DNA of 64,000 nucleotides from Streptomyces barringtoniae (GTDB lineage Bacteria; Actinomycetota; Actinomycetes; Streptomycetales; Streptomycetaceae): positions 124,001 to 188,000 of the forward strand of contig NZ_JAJHNP010000004.1 in assembly GCF_020819595.1 (NCBI RefSeq), read 5' to 3'. The notes beneath the pieces are model-generated. The model was not told the origin of the DNA. It made no database searches and saw only the letters and a program-made list of their open reading frames with translations. The position numbers and the translations under genes are program-made. Positions within the stretch are counted from its first letter, which is position 1. Each line of letters starts with the position of its first letter. This document shows, piece by piece, positions 30,565 through 39,455 of this stretch.

Positions 30565-32925
30565 TCACACCCGCAGCAGCGTCTGCAAGCGGGTCGTGCG
30601 GGGCTTCGCCGGTGTCTCCGCCACCGCCTTCGGCAGGGCCTGTTCCACGCCGTGGACCACGGAAAGATGCCGCTCCGCCCGGCCGAAGGCCGTGTACACC
30701 CAGGGTCTGCTGAGCGCCTGCGCGGCGTCGCCGGGCAGCACGACGACCGCCGCCGGCCAGCGCGTGCCCACCGCCTGGTGCGCGGTCAGCGCCCAGCCGT
30801 GCCGTACGGCGCCCTCCACCCGCTCACGCGGTACGACCACTGCCGTGCCCGCGCACGACAGGTGCAGCCCGTCCGCGTCGGCCTTCACCACCGTGCCCGG
30901 CACCGTACGGCCCGGGGCGGGGGAGTAGGCGATCCGGTCGCCGGGGTCGAAGCCGCCGAAGCGGCCCGGGCCGGGGTTGAGGCGCTCCTTCAGCGCCGAG
31001 TTGAGGGCGCGGGTGCCCGCGGCACCGCCGTGGCCAGGGGTGATCACCACCGTCTGGTCGGCCGGCACACCGAGCGCCCGCGGCACCGAGTCGGCGACCA
31101 GCTGGACGGTCCGGTGCACGGCCTCGCCCGCGTCCCGCACCGGGACGATGACGATCTCCTTGCCCGGAGCGGCGACCTGGTTCAGTTCGCCGATGCCGAT
31201 ACCGGAGACCAGCTCGCCGATCGGGCCCGGGTCGGGGAGGCGGGAGGCGACCTGCGGGCAGACGCGGGCGGCGAGCAGATCGGCGAAGACCCGCCCCGGT
31301 CCCGCCGACCACAGCAGCGCCGGGTCGCCGCTGAGCACGAGCCGGGCCCCGTCGGGCAGCGACTCCACCAGCATCGCGGCGCTCTCCACATCGAGCTGCG
31401 GCGCGTCCAGCACGATCAGCAGATCGAGTTCCAGCGCGCCGTCCGTGTCCCGCCCCGGTCCCTCGGCGCCGGACAGCAGACCGGCGACCGTGCCCACGCC
31501 GTGCTCCGCCGGGTCCGCGCCCGGCAGGGCGGCGAGGCGGTGGCGTCCGTCGGGGGTGTGGCAGACGGCGAAGGCCCGCAGGCCCGCGGCGTGGGCGGCA
31601 CCGAGCAGCGCGGCCGGTTCGGCGCGGGCCGCCTCCGCGCCGGTGTGCAGTACCAGGCCGTGCCCGGCGACCGCGCGGACCAGCTCGGCCGCGCCGCCGG
31701 AGACGGCGTCGACCGCCGCCTGCCACGCCTGTCCGGCCTCCTCGGGCAGCGAGTTGACCAGCCGGGCCAGGCCGTCGGCGAGGCTCTCCTCGGCCAGCGC
31801 GTACCGCTCCAGGCCGACGAGGACCCGGACCGGCCGCTCCTCCGCGTCCGCGTCCTCTTCCGCCGCCTGCGCCGCGGCGGCTCCCGGTGCCTCCAGGGCG
31901 TCCTGGAACGCCAGGGCCTCGCCCTCCGCGAGCGTGCTCTGCACCGCCGCGTCCGGGTCCGGGACGTCGTGCTTGCCCAGCGCCGCGGTGAGCGTGGCCA
32001 GCTCCAGCGCGGTGTGCCCGGCCAGGGCCGCCTGCTCCAGCAGCCAGACGGTGATCGCGCGAGCCCGCCGCTCGTCGCCCGGGCCGCAGGCGGCGCCGAG
32101 CAGGGCGCGGGCGAAGCCGTCGGCCTGCTCGGGCCGTACGCCGCTGATCCGCAGCAGCTGCCAGGGGTCCTCGCGCAGCGCCGCGTCGGCGCCCTCGCCG
32201 AGCGCCGCGGCCACCTGGGGAGCCAGGGCCTGCGGCGCACCGCCCTCGGCCAGCACCCGGCGCGCGCCCTCCACCGCCTGCGGTGCCGGAGCGGCGGCGG
32301 TGACGACGGCCGGTGCGGGCGCGGGCTGCGGCCGGCGTACGGGCTCCGGGGCCGGGCGGCGCGGCGCGGGCGCGGGCTCGGCGAAGACCGCGGCCACCGG
32401 TTTGTCGCCGCTCTCCACAGCCCGCACCGCCGCGAGCAGGTCGGCCGCCGTGCCGCTGAGCTTGGCGCCGCTCTCGATCGGCCCCTTCTTCTCGGCCTTG
32501 CGCCGCGCGATCCGCTCCCGCTCAACGCGCTGCGCAGCCAACTCGGCCTCGGCCTCGGACGCCTGGGCGGCGTCAGCGCCTTCGCCTTCGGCCTCGGACG
32601 GCTGGCTGGAGTCTGCTTCTTCGCCCTCGACGCCGTCCGTGATCGCCGCCGCTTCCGCGCCCTCCGAGCCGCCGGCGACCGCCGCCCCATCGGCGCCCTC
32701 GCCCCCGGTACCGGTCGGGCCGCCCGCGCCCTCGCCGCCGCGCGGGCCGTCCCCGCTCCGGCCTCCGCCGCCGACCGCGCTCTCGCCCTCGCTCGCGCCC
32801 TCCGCGCTGCTCGCTGCGAGGGCGTTCGTGCGGCTCCCCGGGGGCACGGCCTCCGCGCCCGGGCCTTCGGGCGTGTCCGGTGTCCCCGGCCCGGCTTTCT
32901 CCGTGGTCTCCGGCTCCGTGCTCAC
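30565..32925 (-). CDS. RecD2-like protein with degenerate ATPase motifs (predicted inactive helicase)
   Basis: 786 residues. Residues 1-215 are low complexity. From about 216 the RecD2 plan is clear: helix-hairpin-helix-like LREDPWQLLRISGVRPEQAD (250-269), RRARAITVWLLEQAALAGHT (286-305), the helicase core and an SH3-like/2B end (GDRIAYSPAPGRTVPGTVV). In the Walker A position, GGPGTGKTT of RecD2 is replaced by HTGAEAARAEP (427-437); the Walker B DE becomes VLDAPQLD (505-512). Motif III (LVLSGDPALLWSAGPG) and the VYTAFGRAERHL arginine motif remain recognisable. ATP hydrolysis looks impossible, so a structural or regulatory DNA-binding role is more likely. GTG start overlaps the aldo/keto reductase stop by 4 bp. 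Confidence 0.85.
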   Translation of the reverse strand: MSTEPETTEKAGPGTPDTPEGPGAEAVPPGSRTNALAASSAEGASEGESAVGGGGRSGDGPRGGEGAGGPTGTGGEGADGAAVAGGSEGAEAAAITDGVEGEEADSSQPSEAEGEGADAAQASEAEAELAAQRVERERIARRKAEKKGPIESGAKLSGTAADLLAAVRAVESGDKPVAAVFAEPAPAPRRPAPEPVRRPQPAPAPAVVTAAAPAPQAVEGARRVLAEGGAPQALAPQVAAALGEGADAALREDPWQLLRISGVRPEQADGFARALLGAACGPGDERRARAITVWLLEQAALAGHTALELATLTAALGKHDVPDPDAAVQSTLAEGEALAFQDALEAPGAAAAQAAEEDADAEERPVRVLVGLERYALAEESLADGLARLVNSLPEEAGQAWQAAVDAVSGGAAELVRAVAGHGLVLHTGAEAARAEPAALLGAAHAAGLRAFAVCHTPDGRHRLAALPGADPAEHGVGTVAGLLSGAEGPGRDTDGALELDLLIVLDAPQLDVESAAMLVESLPDGARLVLSGDPALLWSAGPGRVFADLLAARVCPQVASRLPDPGPIGELVSGIGIGELNQVAAPGKEIVIVPVRDAGEAVHRTVQLVADSVPRALGVPADQTVVITPGHGGAAGTRALNSALKERLNPGPGRFGGFDPGDRIAYSPAPGRTVPGTVVKADADGLHLSCAGTAVVVPRERVEGAVRHGWALTAHQAVGTRWPAAVVVLPGDAAQALSRPWVYTAFGRAERHLSVVHGVEQALPKAVAETPAKPRTTRLQTLLRV

Positions 32926-33905
32926 AGCGTGCTCCAGTCGTGATCGGGATAGCGGTGCACGGGCGCCGACACATCGTCCAGCGCCCGGCAGATCTCGTCA
33001 GGAAGACTAAGGGCCTCCACTGACAATGCGGCCGTGAGCTGCTGCGCGTTGCGCGCGCCGACGATCGGCGCGGCCACCCCGGGCCGGTCCCGGACCCAGG
33101 CGAGGGCCACCTGGAGCGGGGTCACGGCGAGCCCGTCGGCGGCCGTCGTCACCGCGTCCACGATGCGGGTCGCCGTGTCGTCCAGGTACGGCTCGACGAA
33201 CGGCGCCAGATGCTCGGAGGCGCCGCGCGAGTCCGGGGGAGTGGTGTGCCGGTACTTGGCGGTCAGCACGCCGCGGCCGAGCGGCGAGGACGGCAGCAGC
33301 CCGACCCCGAGATCCAGCGCGGCGGGCAGCACTTCCCGTTCCACACCCCGCTGCAGCAGTGAGTACTCCATCTGCGTGCTGGCCAGTCGCGTGCGCGTGC
33401 CCGGCGCCGCGAGCTGCCAGGTGGCGGCCCTGGCTAGCTGCCAGCCGCAGAAGTTGGAGACGCCCGCGTACCGGGCGCGGCCGCTGCTGACCGCTATGTC
33501 CAGGGCCTGGAGGGTCTCCTCCAGCGGGGTCCCGGGGTCGAAGGCGTGGATGTGCCACACGTCGACGTAGTCCGTGCCCAGGCGGGCCAGGGAGGCGTCG
33601 AGGGCGGCGAGCAGATGGCCGCGTGAGCCGTCGACACGGCGGTCGGGATCGGGGATGCTGCCCGCCTTGGTGGAGATCACCAGGTCCCGGCGCGCCACCA
33701 GGCCGTCCATCAGCTGCCCGAGCAGGTACTCCGCCTCGCCGTTGCCGTACACGTCCGCGGTGTCGACCAGGGTCCCGCCGGCTTCCCAGAACGCCTTCAG
33801 CATGTCCGCGGCGTCGTGCTCGTCGGTGTCCCGGCCCCAGGTGAGGGTGCCGAGCCCGATCCGGGACACGCGCAGGCCGGTACGGCCGAGATGCCTCTGC
33901 TCCAT
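32922..33905 (-). CDS. Aldo/keto reductase
   Basis: 327 residues, a TIM-barrel AKR. Catalytic residues are visible: Asp/Tyr in TLVDTADVYGNGEAE, Lys in LVISTKAG, His in DVWHIHAFDPGTP; the NADPH-binding end is PIVGARNAQQL. It resembles the YajO/perakine-reductase-like general AKRs. Its stop overlaps the GTG of the RecD2-like gene, so these unrelated-looking genes are co-translated. The transcript appears leaderless. Substrate unknown. Confidence 0.92.
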   Translation of the reverse strand: MEQRHLGRTGLRVSRIGLGTLTWGRDTDEHDAADMLKAFWEAGGTLVDTADVYGNGEAEYLLGQLMDGLVARRDLVISTKAGSIPDPDRRVDGSRGHLLAALDASLARLGTDYVDVWHIHAFDPGTPLEETLQALDIAVSSGRARYAGVSNFCGWQLARAATWQLAAPGTRTRLASTQMEYSLLQRGVEREVLPAALDLGVGLLPSSPLGRGVLTAKYRHTTPPDSRGASEHLAPFVEPYLDDTATRIVDAVTTAADGLAVTPLQVALAWVRDRPGVAAPIVGARNAQQLTAALSVEALSLPDEICRALDDVSAPVHRYPDHDWSTL

Positions 33906-33912
33906 GCGGGCG

Positions 33913-33918
33913 AGATTA
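33913..33918 (-). promoter_or_regulatory. Leaderless -10 box of the aldo/keto reductase gene
   Basis: On the minus strand TAATCT lies 7 nt before the ATG at 33905 with no ribosome site. Confidence 0.6.
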
Positions 33919-34066
33919 CTGGCCAGAACCGGTGCGGTGGGTTGCCTGTGGATAACCCGATCGGGCTGCGCCTCGGTCTTTTCACGCGCCCGGCGCCTGC
34001 CCCGGCCTCCGTCCCCGCGCTAAGGTCGCCCCACCAGGACGTTACTCATGGGTAAGGGGATCGGCG

Positions 34067-35122
34067 ATGGAGCTCGGGATCAACCTCGGCTACTGGGGTG
34101 CGGGAATGGACGGGGACAATCTGGCCGTGGCCCAGGAGGCCGACCGGCTGGGCTTCTCCGTGTGCTGGGCCGCCGAGGCCTACGGCTCCGACGCGGCGAC
34201 CGTGCTGTCCTGGGTCGCCGCCCAGACCGAGCACATCGACGTCGGCTCGGCCATCTTCCAGATCCCGGCCCGCCAGCCCGCGATGACCGCGATGACGGCC
34301 GCGACGCTCGACTCGCTGTCCGGCGGGCGGTTCCGGCTCGGGCTCGGTGTCTCCGGCCCGCAGGTCTCCGAGGGCTGGTACGGCGTCAAGTTCGACAAGC
34401 CGCTGGCCCGAACCCGCGAGTACGTCGAGATCGTGCGCAGGGCGATGACCCGGGAGCGGCTGACGTACGAGGGCGAGCACTGGACGCTGCCGCTGCCCGG
34501 CGGCCCGGGCAAGCCGATCAAGCTGACCGTGCACCCGCAGCGCGAGCACATCCCGCTGTACATCGCCGCCATCGGCCCGAAGAACCTGGAGCAGACCGGT
34601 GAGATCGCCGACGGCGCCCTGCTGATCTTCCCCGCCGCCGACCACCTCGAGGACACCACCCTCAAGTACCTGCGCGCCGGCCGGGAGAAGGCGGGCAAGA
34701 CCCTCGACGGCTTCGACGTCTGCCCGACCCTGCCCATCGCCGTCGGCGACGACAAGGACGTGGCCCGGCTCGCCGACACCTTCCGGCCGTACACCGCGCT
34801 GTACGTCGGCGGCATGGGCAGCGCCAAGCAGAACTTCTACAACCAGCTCGCCCAGCGCATGGGATACGAGAAGGAAGCCGCCGAGATCCAGCAGAAGTAC
34901 CTGTCCGGCGACAAGCAGGGCGCCGCGGCCGCGATCCCGCAGGACCTCATCGACAAGACGACCCTGCTGGGTTCCGTCGAGCGCATCGCCGACCGGATGA
35001 GGGCATACGCCGCCGCCGGTGTCACCACGCTCAGCCTGTCGCCGGCCGGCTTCACCCTGGAGGAGCGGCTCGCCTCCCTGCGGGCCGGCCGCGAGGCCCT
35101 GGAGCGCGCCGGGCTGTCCTAG
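34067..35122 (+). CDS. LLM-class F420-dependent oxidoreductase
   Basis: 351 residues, luciferase-like TIM barrel. GINLGYWGAGM at the N-terminus, GSAIFQIPARQPAMTAMTAA, LDSLSGGRFRLGLGVSGPQV and YIAAIGPKNLEQTGEIADGA are those of the coenzyme F420-dependent 'LLM class' family. F420 use is expected in an actinomycete. A TAAGGT -10 at 34021 gives a leader of about 38 nt with GGGGAT before the ATG. Monocistronic; substrate unknown. Confidence 0.92.
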   Translation: MELGINLGYWGAGMDGDNLAVAQEADRLGFSVCWAAEAYGSDAATVLSWVAAQTEHIDVGSAIFQIPARQPAMTAMTAATLDSLSGGRFRLGLGVSGPQVSEGWYGVKFDKPLARTREYVEIVRRAMTRERLTYEGEHWTLPLPGGPGKPIKLTVHPQREHIPLYIAAIGPKNLEQTGEIADGALLIFPAADHLEDTTLKYLRAGREKAGKTLDGFDVCPTLPIAVGDDKDVARLADTFRPYTALYVGGMGSAKQNFYNQLAQRMGYEKEAAEIQQKYLSGDKQGAAAAIPQDLIDKTTLLGSVERIADRMRAYAAAGVTTLSLSPAGFTLEERLASLRAGREALERAGLS

Positions 35123-35288
35123 GGAGCTTCAGCGGCCGTGGTGGGGGCTCGGGGGTCTTCCCCGCCACGGCCGTCACCGTGAACAACGCGCCGGGCGCCG
35201 CACGGTTACGACCGGGGAGTCATCCTTTTGGCCGAGCGGACACGCACAGCTGTTGCATGCCCCATACCGTCCGCATTTGACTCTATTC

Positions 35289-36077
35289 ATGCTTTCGGCC
35301 AAGAGTCTGTTCAAGGAGATCCTCGACAACGACGAGGCCTTCCGGCTCTTCTGCTCGATCGCCGCCAGCGGGGAGTCCCAGGGCGGCTGGGAGAACGGGC
35401 GGATCGCCGCGCTGGTCCCGCCCGGCGAACGCGCCCTGGCCCCGAAGATCGCCCGGCACGGCGCCGACGAGGACAAGCACGGCCGCATCTTCAACGCCCT
35501 GATGAGGAAGCGCGGGCTCACCCCCGTCGCCGTGCCGCCCGAGACCGACTACACGATGCTGCTGGAGCGGCACGGCATCGGCCTCGCCCACGACAAGCTC
35601 CGGCGGGACGAGCCGCTCACCGAGCGGGACGTCATCGTCTACCTCGCCCACAGCCGCGTCACCGAGCAGCGCGCCGCCGAACAGATGGAGCTGCTGCTCA
35701 GGGTGTTCGCCGACCATCCCGACGTGGGCCGGGCCGTACGCATGATCTCCGACGACGAGGACAAGCACCTCGCCTACACCCATGAGGAACTGCTGCGGTT
35801 CGCCGCCGCCGGGCACGGCCGGCTGATCCAGCGCACCCTGCGCGAGTGCGCCCTCGCCGAGATCCGCGTGCACCGGGACGTCAGCCTCGCCGTGATGGCC
35901 CGCATGGGCCGCATCCTGGGCTGGTCCCGGGCCAGGTACGTCCTGCTCGCGGCCGGCATCCACGCGGTGTACGCCTACGAGCGCCTGGCCGGCTGGCGCC
36001 GCATGGTCACCCTCACCCTCCCCGAGCGCCGCGACCCCCTCGGCGGCCCCGCCACCCCCGCCCACGAGTTCGCCTGA
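35289..36077 (+). CDS. Ferritin-like di-iron domain protein
   Basis: 262 residues, mostly helical. Carboxylate/histidine ligand motifs ADEDKHGRIF and DDEDKHLAYTHEE (E-x2-H-like) are spaced as in ferritin-like four-helix bundles, with helix 1 carrying CSIAASGESQ. The ATG has no ribosome site; TACCGT at 35265 lies 18 nt upstream, or 6 nt before an in-frame TTG at 35277. The 166 bp upstream hold no other feature I can name. An oxygenase or oxidative-stress role is possible; not assigned. Confidence 0.8.
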   Translation: MLSAKSLFKEILDNDEAFRLFCSIAASGESQGGWENGRIAALVPPGERALAPKIARHGADEDKHGRIFNALMRKRGLTPVAVPPETDYTMLLERHGIGLAHDKLRRDEPLTERDVIVYLAHSRVTEQRAAEQMELLLRVFADHPDVGRAVRMISDDEDKHLAYTHEELLRFAAAGHGRLIQRTLRECALAEIRVHRDVSLAVMARMGRILGWSRARYVLLAAGIHAVYAYERLAGWRRMVTLTLPERRDPLGGPATPAHEFA

Positions 36078-36102
36078 GCCGCAGACGTCGGCGGCGAAAA
36101 GC

Positions 36103-37107
36103 TCACAGCCAGCCGCGATGCTTGAACAGGCGGTACAGCAGCACCTCCAGAGCGGCCATCGCCAGGATCACCGCCGGATACGACCACAGCCAGTGCAGCT
36201 CCGGCATGTGGTCGAAGTTCATGCCATAGATCCCCGCGATCATCGTGGGGACCGCGGCCATCGCCGCCCACGCGGAGATCTTCCGCATGTCGTCGTTCTG
36301 CCGCACGCTCATCTGCGCCAGATGCGCCGACAGGACGTCCGACACCAGCCGGTCCAGGGCCTCCACCGACTCGTTCACACGCGTCAGGTGGTCGCCCACG
36401 TCCCGGAAGAACGGGCGCGCCTTGTCGTTCACGAACGGCACCGAGGCGCCCAGCGGTGCGGTGCCGGCCAGCCGGGTCAGCGGCAGCGCCAGCGGGCCGG
36501 TGGCCCGGCGGAACTCCAGGACCTGCCGTTTGAAGCCGTAGATCCGGGACGCGGTGCCCCGCGAGCCGCCGCCCTCCGGCAGGAACACCTCCGCCTCCAG
36601 CTCCTCCAGGTCGTTCCCCAGTTCCGTCGCCACCTCCAGATAGTGGTCGACGACGGCGTCGGAGATCGCGTACAGCACGGCGGTCGGGCCCTTGTCGAGC
36701 ATCTCCGGCTCCTCCTCCAGCCGGCGCCTCACGGCGGCCAGCGGCGAGCCCTCGCCGTGGCGCACGGTGACCACGAAACAGGCGCCGACGAAGACCATGA
36801 TCTCGCCCGACGAGACGGAATCGCTCTCGGTCTCGTACACGACCGGTTTCAGCACCATGAACAGCGAGTCGTCGTACACCTCGAGCTTGGGCCGCTGATG
36901 CGCGTTCAGCGCGTCCTCGACCGCCAGCGGATGCAGCCCGAACTCCTGGGTGACCAGGTCGAACTCCCGCTCGGACGGCTCGTACAGGCCGATCCACACG
37001 AACCCGCCCTCGGCCTGCGCCTCGGCGAGCGCGTCGGACAGGTCCTCCGGCCCCTCGGTGCGGAGCCCGTGCCGGTAGATGGCGCAGTCGACGATCACGG
37101 AGCGCAT
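36103..37107 (-). CDS. corA: CorA-type magnesium/cobalt transporter
   Basis: 334 residues. The long helical cytoplasmic funnel is followed by two C-terminal membrane helices with the signature YGMNF between them (AGIYGMNFDHMPE) and a basic end KHRGWL. The protein forms a pentameric Mg2+ (Co2+) channel. The ATG is preceded by GGGAGA. Divergent from the phosphatase gene with 53 bp between starts. Confidence 0.95.
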   Translation of the reverse strand: MRSVIVDCAIYRHGLRTEGPEDLSDALAEAQAEGGFVWIGLYEPSEREFDLVTQEFGLHPLAVEDALNAHQRPKLEVYDDSLFMVLKPVVYETESDSVSSGEIMVFVGACFVVTVRHGEGSPLAAVRRRLEEEPEMLDKGPTAVLYAISDAVVDHYLEVATELGNDLEELEAEVFLPEGGGSRGTASRIYGFKRQVLEFRRATGPLALPLTRLAGTAPLGASVPFVNDKARPFFRDVGDHLTRVNESVEALDRLVSDVLSAHLAQMSVRQNDDMRKISAWAAMAAVPTMIAGIYGMNFDHMPELHWLWSYPAVILAMAALEVLLYRLFKHRGWL

Positions 37108-37147
37108 TCTCCCTTCGCCCGGTCAGCAGTGCATGTGCTGATACGCC

Positions 37148-37153
37148 TACCCT
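37148..37153 (+). promoter_or_regulatory. Leaderless -10 box of the phosphatase gene
   Basis: TACCCT lies 7 nt before the ATG at 37161; no ribosome site is present. Confidence 0.6.
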
Positions 37154-37160
37154 GGGCCGC

Positions 37161-37847
37161 ATGCCCACGCTGATCCTCGTCAGGCACGGACGTTCCACCG
37201 CCAACACCTCCGGTGTGCTCGCCGGCTGGACGCCAGGCGTCACCCTGGACGAGCGCGGCGCCGCCCAGGCCGCCGCGCTCCCCGGCCGGCTCGCCGCACT
37301 GCCGATCTCCGAGGTCGTCACGAGCCCCCTGGAGCGCTGCCAGGAGACCGTACGGCCGCTGCTCGAGGCCCGCCCCGGACTGCGCGCCCACACCGACGAG
37401 CGGATCGGGGAGTGCCACTACGGCGACTGGTCCGGCCGCAAGCTCGCCGAGCTCAAGGACGAGCCGCTGATGGAGGTCGTCCAGGCCCACCCGTCGGCCG
37501 CCGCCTTCCCCGGCGGCGAGTCCATGCGCGCCATGCAGACCCGCGCCGCCGAGGCCGTACGCGAGTGGAACGCGCGCGTGGAGCGCGAGCACGGCGCCGA
37601 CGCCGTCTACCTCATGTGCTCCCACGGTGACATCATCAAATCCCTGGTGGCCGACGCCCTCGGACTCCACCTCGACCTCTTCCAGCGGATCTCCGTGGAA
37701 CCGTGTTCCGTCACCGCGATCCGCTACACCCGGCTGCGGCCGTTTCTCGTTCGCCTCGGCGACACCGGGGATTTCGCTTCGCTCTTCCCGCGCGAGGAAC
37801 CTGGTGAGGGCGACGCACCGGTCGGAGGTGGTGCGGGCGCACCGTGA
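37161..37847 (+). CDS. MSMEG_4193-type histidine phosphatase family protein
   Basis: 228 residues. The catalytic LVRHGRSTANT (phospho-accepting His), TSPLERCQETV, IGECHYGDWSG and the second histidine in MCSHGDIIKSL identify the histidine phosphatase superfamily. The actinobacterial branch typified by MSMEG_4193 travels with DUF3090, the SCO1664 family and mshC, exactly as here. Its substrate is not known. Gene order suggests a link to mycothiol or inositol-phosphate metabolism; this is inference. Confidence 0.92.
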   Translation: MPTLILVRHGRSTANTSGVLAGWTPGVTLDERGAAQAAALPGRLAALPISEVVTSPLERCQETVRPLLEARPGLRAHTDERIGECHYGDWSGRKLAELKDEPLMEVVQAHPSAAAFPGGESMRAMQTRAAEAVREWNARVEREHGADAVYLMCSHGDIIKSLVADALGLHLDLFQRISVEPCSVTAIRYTRLRPFLVRLGDTGDFASLFPREEPGEGDAPVGGGAGAP

Positions 37848-37959
37848 TCGTCGGCCGCAGTAGGGTGAAGCGATCCGCACAGTCGCGTATCCGTGGGCGG
37901 CCCGCACCGCTGAAACCTACGAACCAACTCTCCGCACTCACTCTCAATGGAGACAGGAC

Positions 37960-38550
37960 GTGTCCCGTCAGGTGTTCCTCTACGACCCGCCGGACCGCTT
38001 CGTGGCCGGCACGGTCGGACTGCCCGGACGCCGTACGTTCTTCCTCCAGGCCACCGCAGGCTCCCGGGTGACCAGCGTGGCTCTGGAGAAGACCCAGGTG
38101 GCCGCGCTCGCCGAGCGCATGGACGAACTGCTCGACGAGGTCGTACGGCGCAGTGGCGGCAGCGCCGCCGTCCCCGCCATGGCGCCCACCGAGATCGCCG
38201 ACACAGCACCGCTGGAGACCCCCATCGAGGAGGAGTTCCGCGTCGGTACCATGGCGCTGGCCTGGGACGGCGAGGAACAGCGCATGATCGTCGAGGCGCA
38301 GGCCCTGGTGGAGCTGGACGCCGACACCGAGGAGGACCTCGCCGAGGCCGAGGAGCGGCTGCTGCAGGACGAGGAGAACGGGCCCCCGATGCTGCGGGTC
38401 CGGCTGACCGGCGCGCAGGCACGGGCCTTCGCCAAGCGCGCCCTCGACGTCGTCAACGCCGGGCGGCCGCCGTGCCCGCTGTGCAGCCTCCCGCTCGATC
38501 CGGAAGGACACGTATGTCCGCGCCAGAACGGATACCGCCGCGGAGCGTGA
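37960..38550 (+). CDS. DUF3090 family protein with C-terminal zinc-knuckle
   Basis: 196 residues from a GTG preceded by GGAGACAGGA. The body begins SRQVFLYDPPDRFVAGTVG; the end CPLCSLPLDPEGHVCPRQNG is a likely zinc site (C-x2-C ... H-x-C). DUF3090 has no assigned function and is confined to actinobacteria. It lies 112 bp after the phosphatase gene and overlaps the next gene by 37 bp, so it is coupled to the kinase-like protein. Confidence 0.92.
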   Translation: MSRQVFLYDPPDRFVAGTVGLPGRRTFFLQATAGSRVTSVALEKTQVAALAERMDELLDEVVRRSGGSAAVPAMAPTEIADTAPLETPIEEEFRVGTMALAWDGEEQRMIVEAQALVELDADTEEDLAEAEERLLQDEENGPPMLRVRLTGAQARAFAKRALDVVNAGRPPCPLCSLPLDPEGHVCPRQNGYRRGA

Positions 38551-39353
38551 CGCCCACCGACGCCGCAGCCGACTCGGCCGCCGCCGAGCTGCTCGCGCAA
38601 GGTGAGCTGACCGTGCGCGGACGGATCCGCGAGGCGTCCAACGCCGCGCTGTTCTGCACCATCGCCCTCGACGGCCGGGAAGCCTCCTGCATCTACAAGC
38701 CGGTGGCCGGGGAGCGCCCGCTGTGGGACTTCCCCGACGGCACGCTGGCCGCCCGCGAGGTGGCCGCCTACGAGGTCTCCGAGGCCACCGGCTGGGGGCT
38801 GGTCCCGCCGACCGTGCTGCGCGACGGGCCGTACGGCGAGGGCATGTGCCAGCTGTGGATCGACGTCCAGGCCGAGGCCGAGCTGCTCGCCCTGGTCGAG
38901 GCGGAGGAACCGGAGCCGGGCTGGAAGGCGATCGGCCTGGCCGAGGTCGGCGAGGGCCGCACCGCGCTCCTCGTGCACGCCGACGACGAGCGGCTGCGCC
39001 GGCTCGCCGTCCTCGACGCCGTGATCAACAACGCCGACCGCAAGGGGGGTCATCTGCTGCCCACCACCGACGGCCGGCTCTACGGCATCGACCACGGCGT
39101 CACCTTCAACGTCGAGAACAAGCTGCGCACGCTGCTGTGGGGCTGGGCCGGGGAGCAGCTGACCACCGAGGCCCTCGACGCCCTCCGGACACTGCGGGAG
39201 GCCTTGAGCGCGCCGCTGGCCGAACGGCTGACCGCCCTGATCACCCCGGCCGAGATCCACGCCACACGCGCGCGTGTCGAGGCGTTGCTCACCACGGGAG
39301 TGCACCCGGAGCCCAACGGCGAGTGGCCCGCCATCCCCTGGCCGCCGGTGTGA
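38514..39353 (+). CDS. SCO1664-family PI3/4-kinase-like protein
   Basis: 279 residues. The ATG at 38514 has GGAAGGA 5 bp before it and sits 37 bp inside the DUF3090 gene. Kinase-like features are intact: the ATP-binding lysine in CIYKPVAGERP, the catalytic loop LDAVINNADRKGGHLL (N-x-DRxxGH) and the metal aspartate in YGIDHGVTFN. The fold is that of PI3/4-kinase/HipA-like enzymes, so it is probably active on a protein or small molecule. Named after the S. coelicolor gene; function undescribed to my knowledge. Confidence 0.9.
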   Translation: MSAPERIPPRSVTPTDAAADSAAAELLAQGELTVRGRIREASNAALFCTIALDGREASCIYKPVAGERPLWDFPDGTLAAREVAAYEVSEATGWGLVPPTVLRDGPYGEGMCQLWIDVQAEAELLALVEAEEPEPGWKAIGLAEVGEGRTALLVHADDERLRRLAVLDAVINNADRKGGHLLPTTDGRLYGIDHGVTFNVENKLRTLLWGWAGEQLTTEALDALRTLREALSAPLAERLTALITPAEIHATRARVEALLTTGVHPEPNGEWPAIPWPPV

Positions 39354-39442
39354 GCCTGCTCAGCACATCGCGCGCCGATGCACAAGACCGCACAACCGGC
39401 CATCCGGCGCGATCCCGTTCGTATACGCAGCTCGTGGCCGGT

Positions 39443-39448
39443 TAGGCT
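39443..39448 (+). promoter_or_regulatory. Leaderless -10 box of mshC
   Basis: TAGGCT lies 7 nt before the ATG at 39456 and there is no ribosome site, so mshC has its own promoter despite belonging to a conserved cluster. Confidence 0.6.
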
Positions 39449-39455
39449 CATGTAC

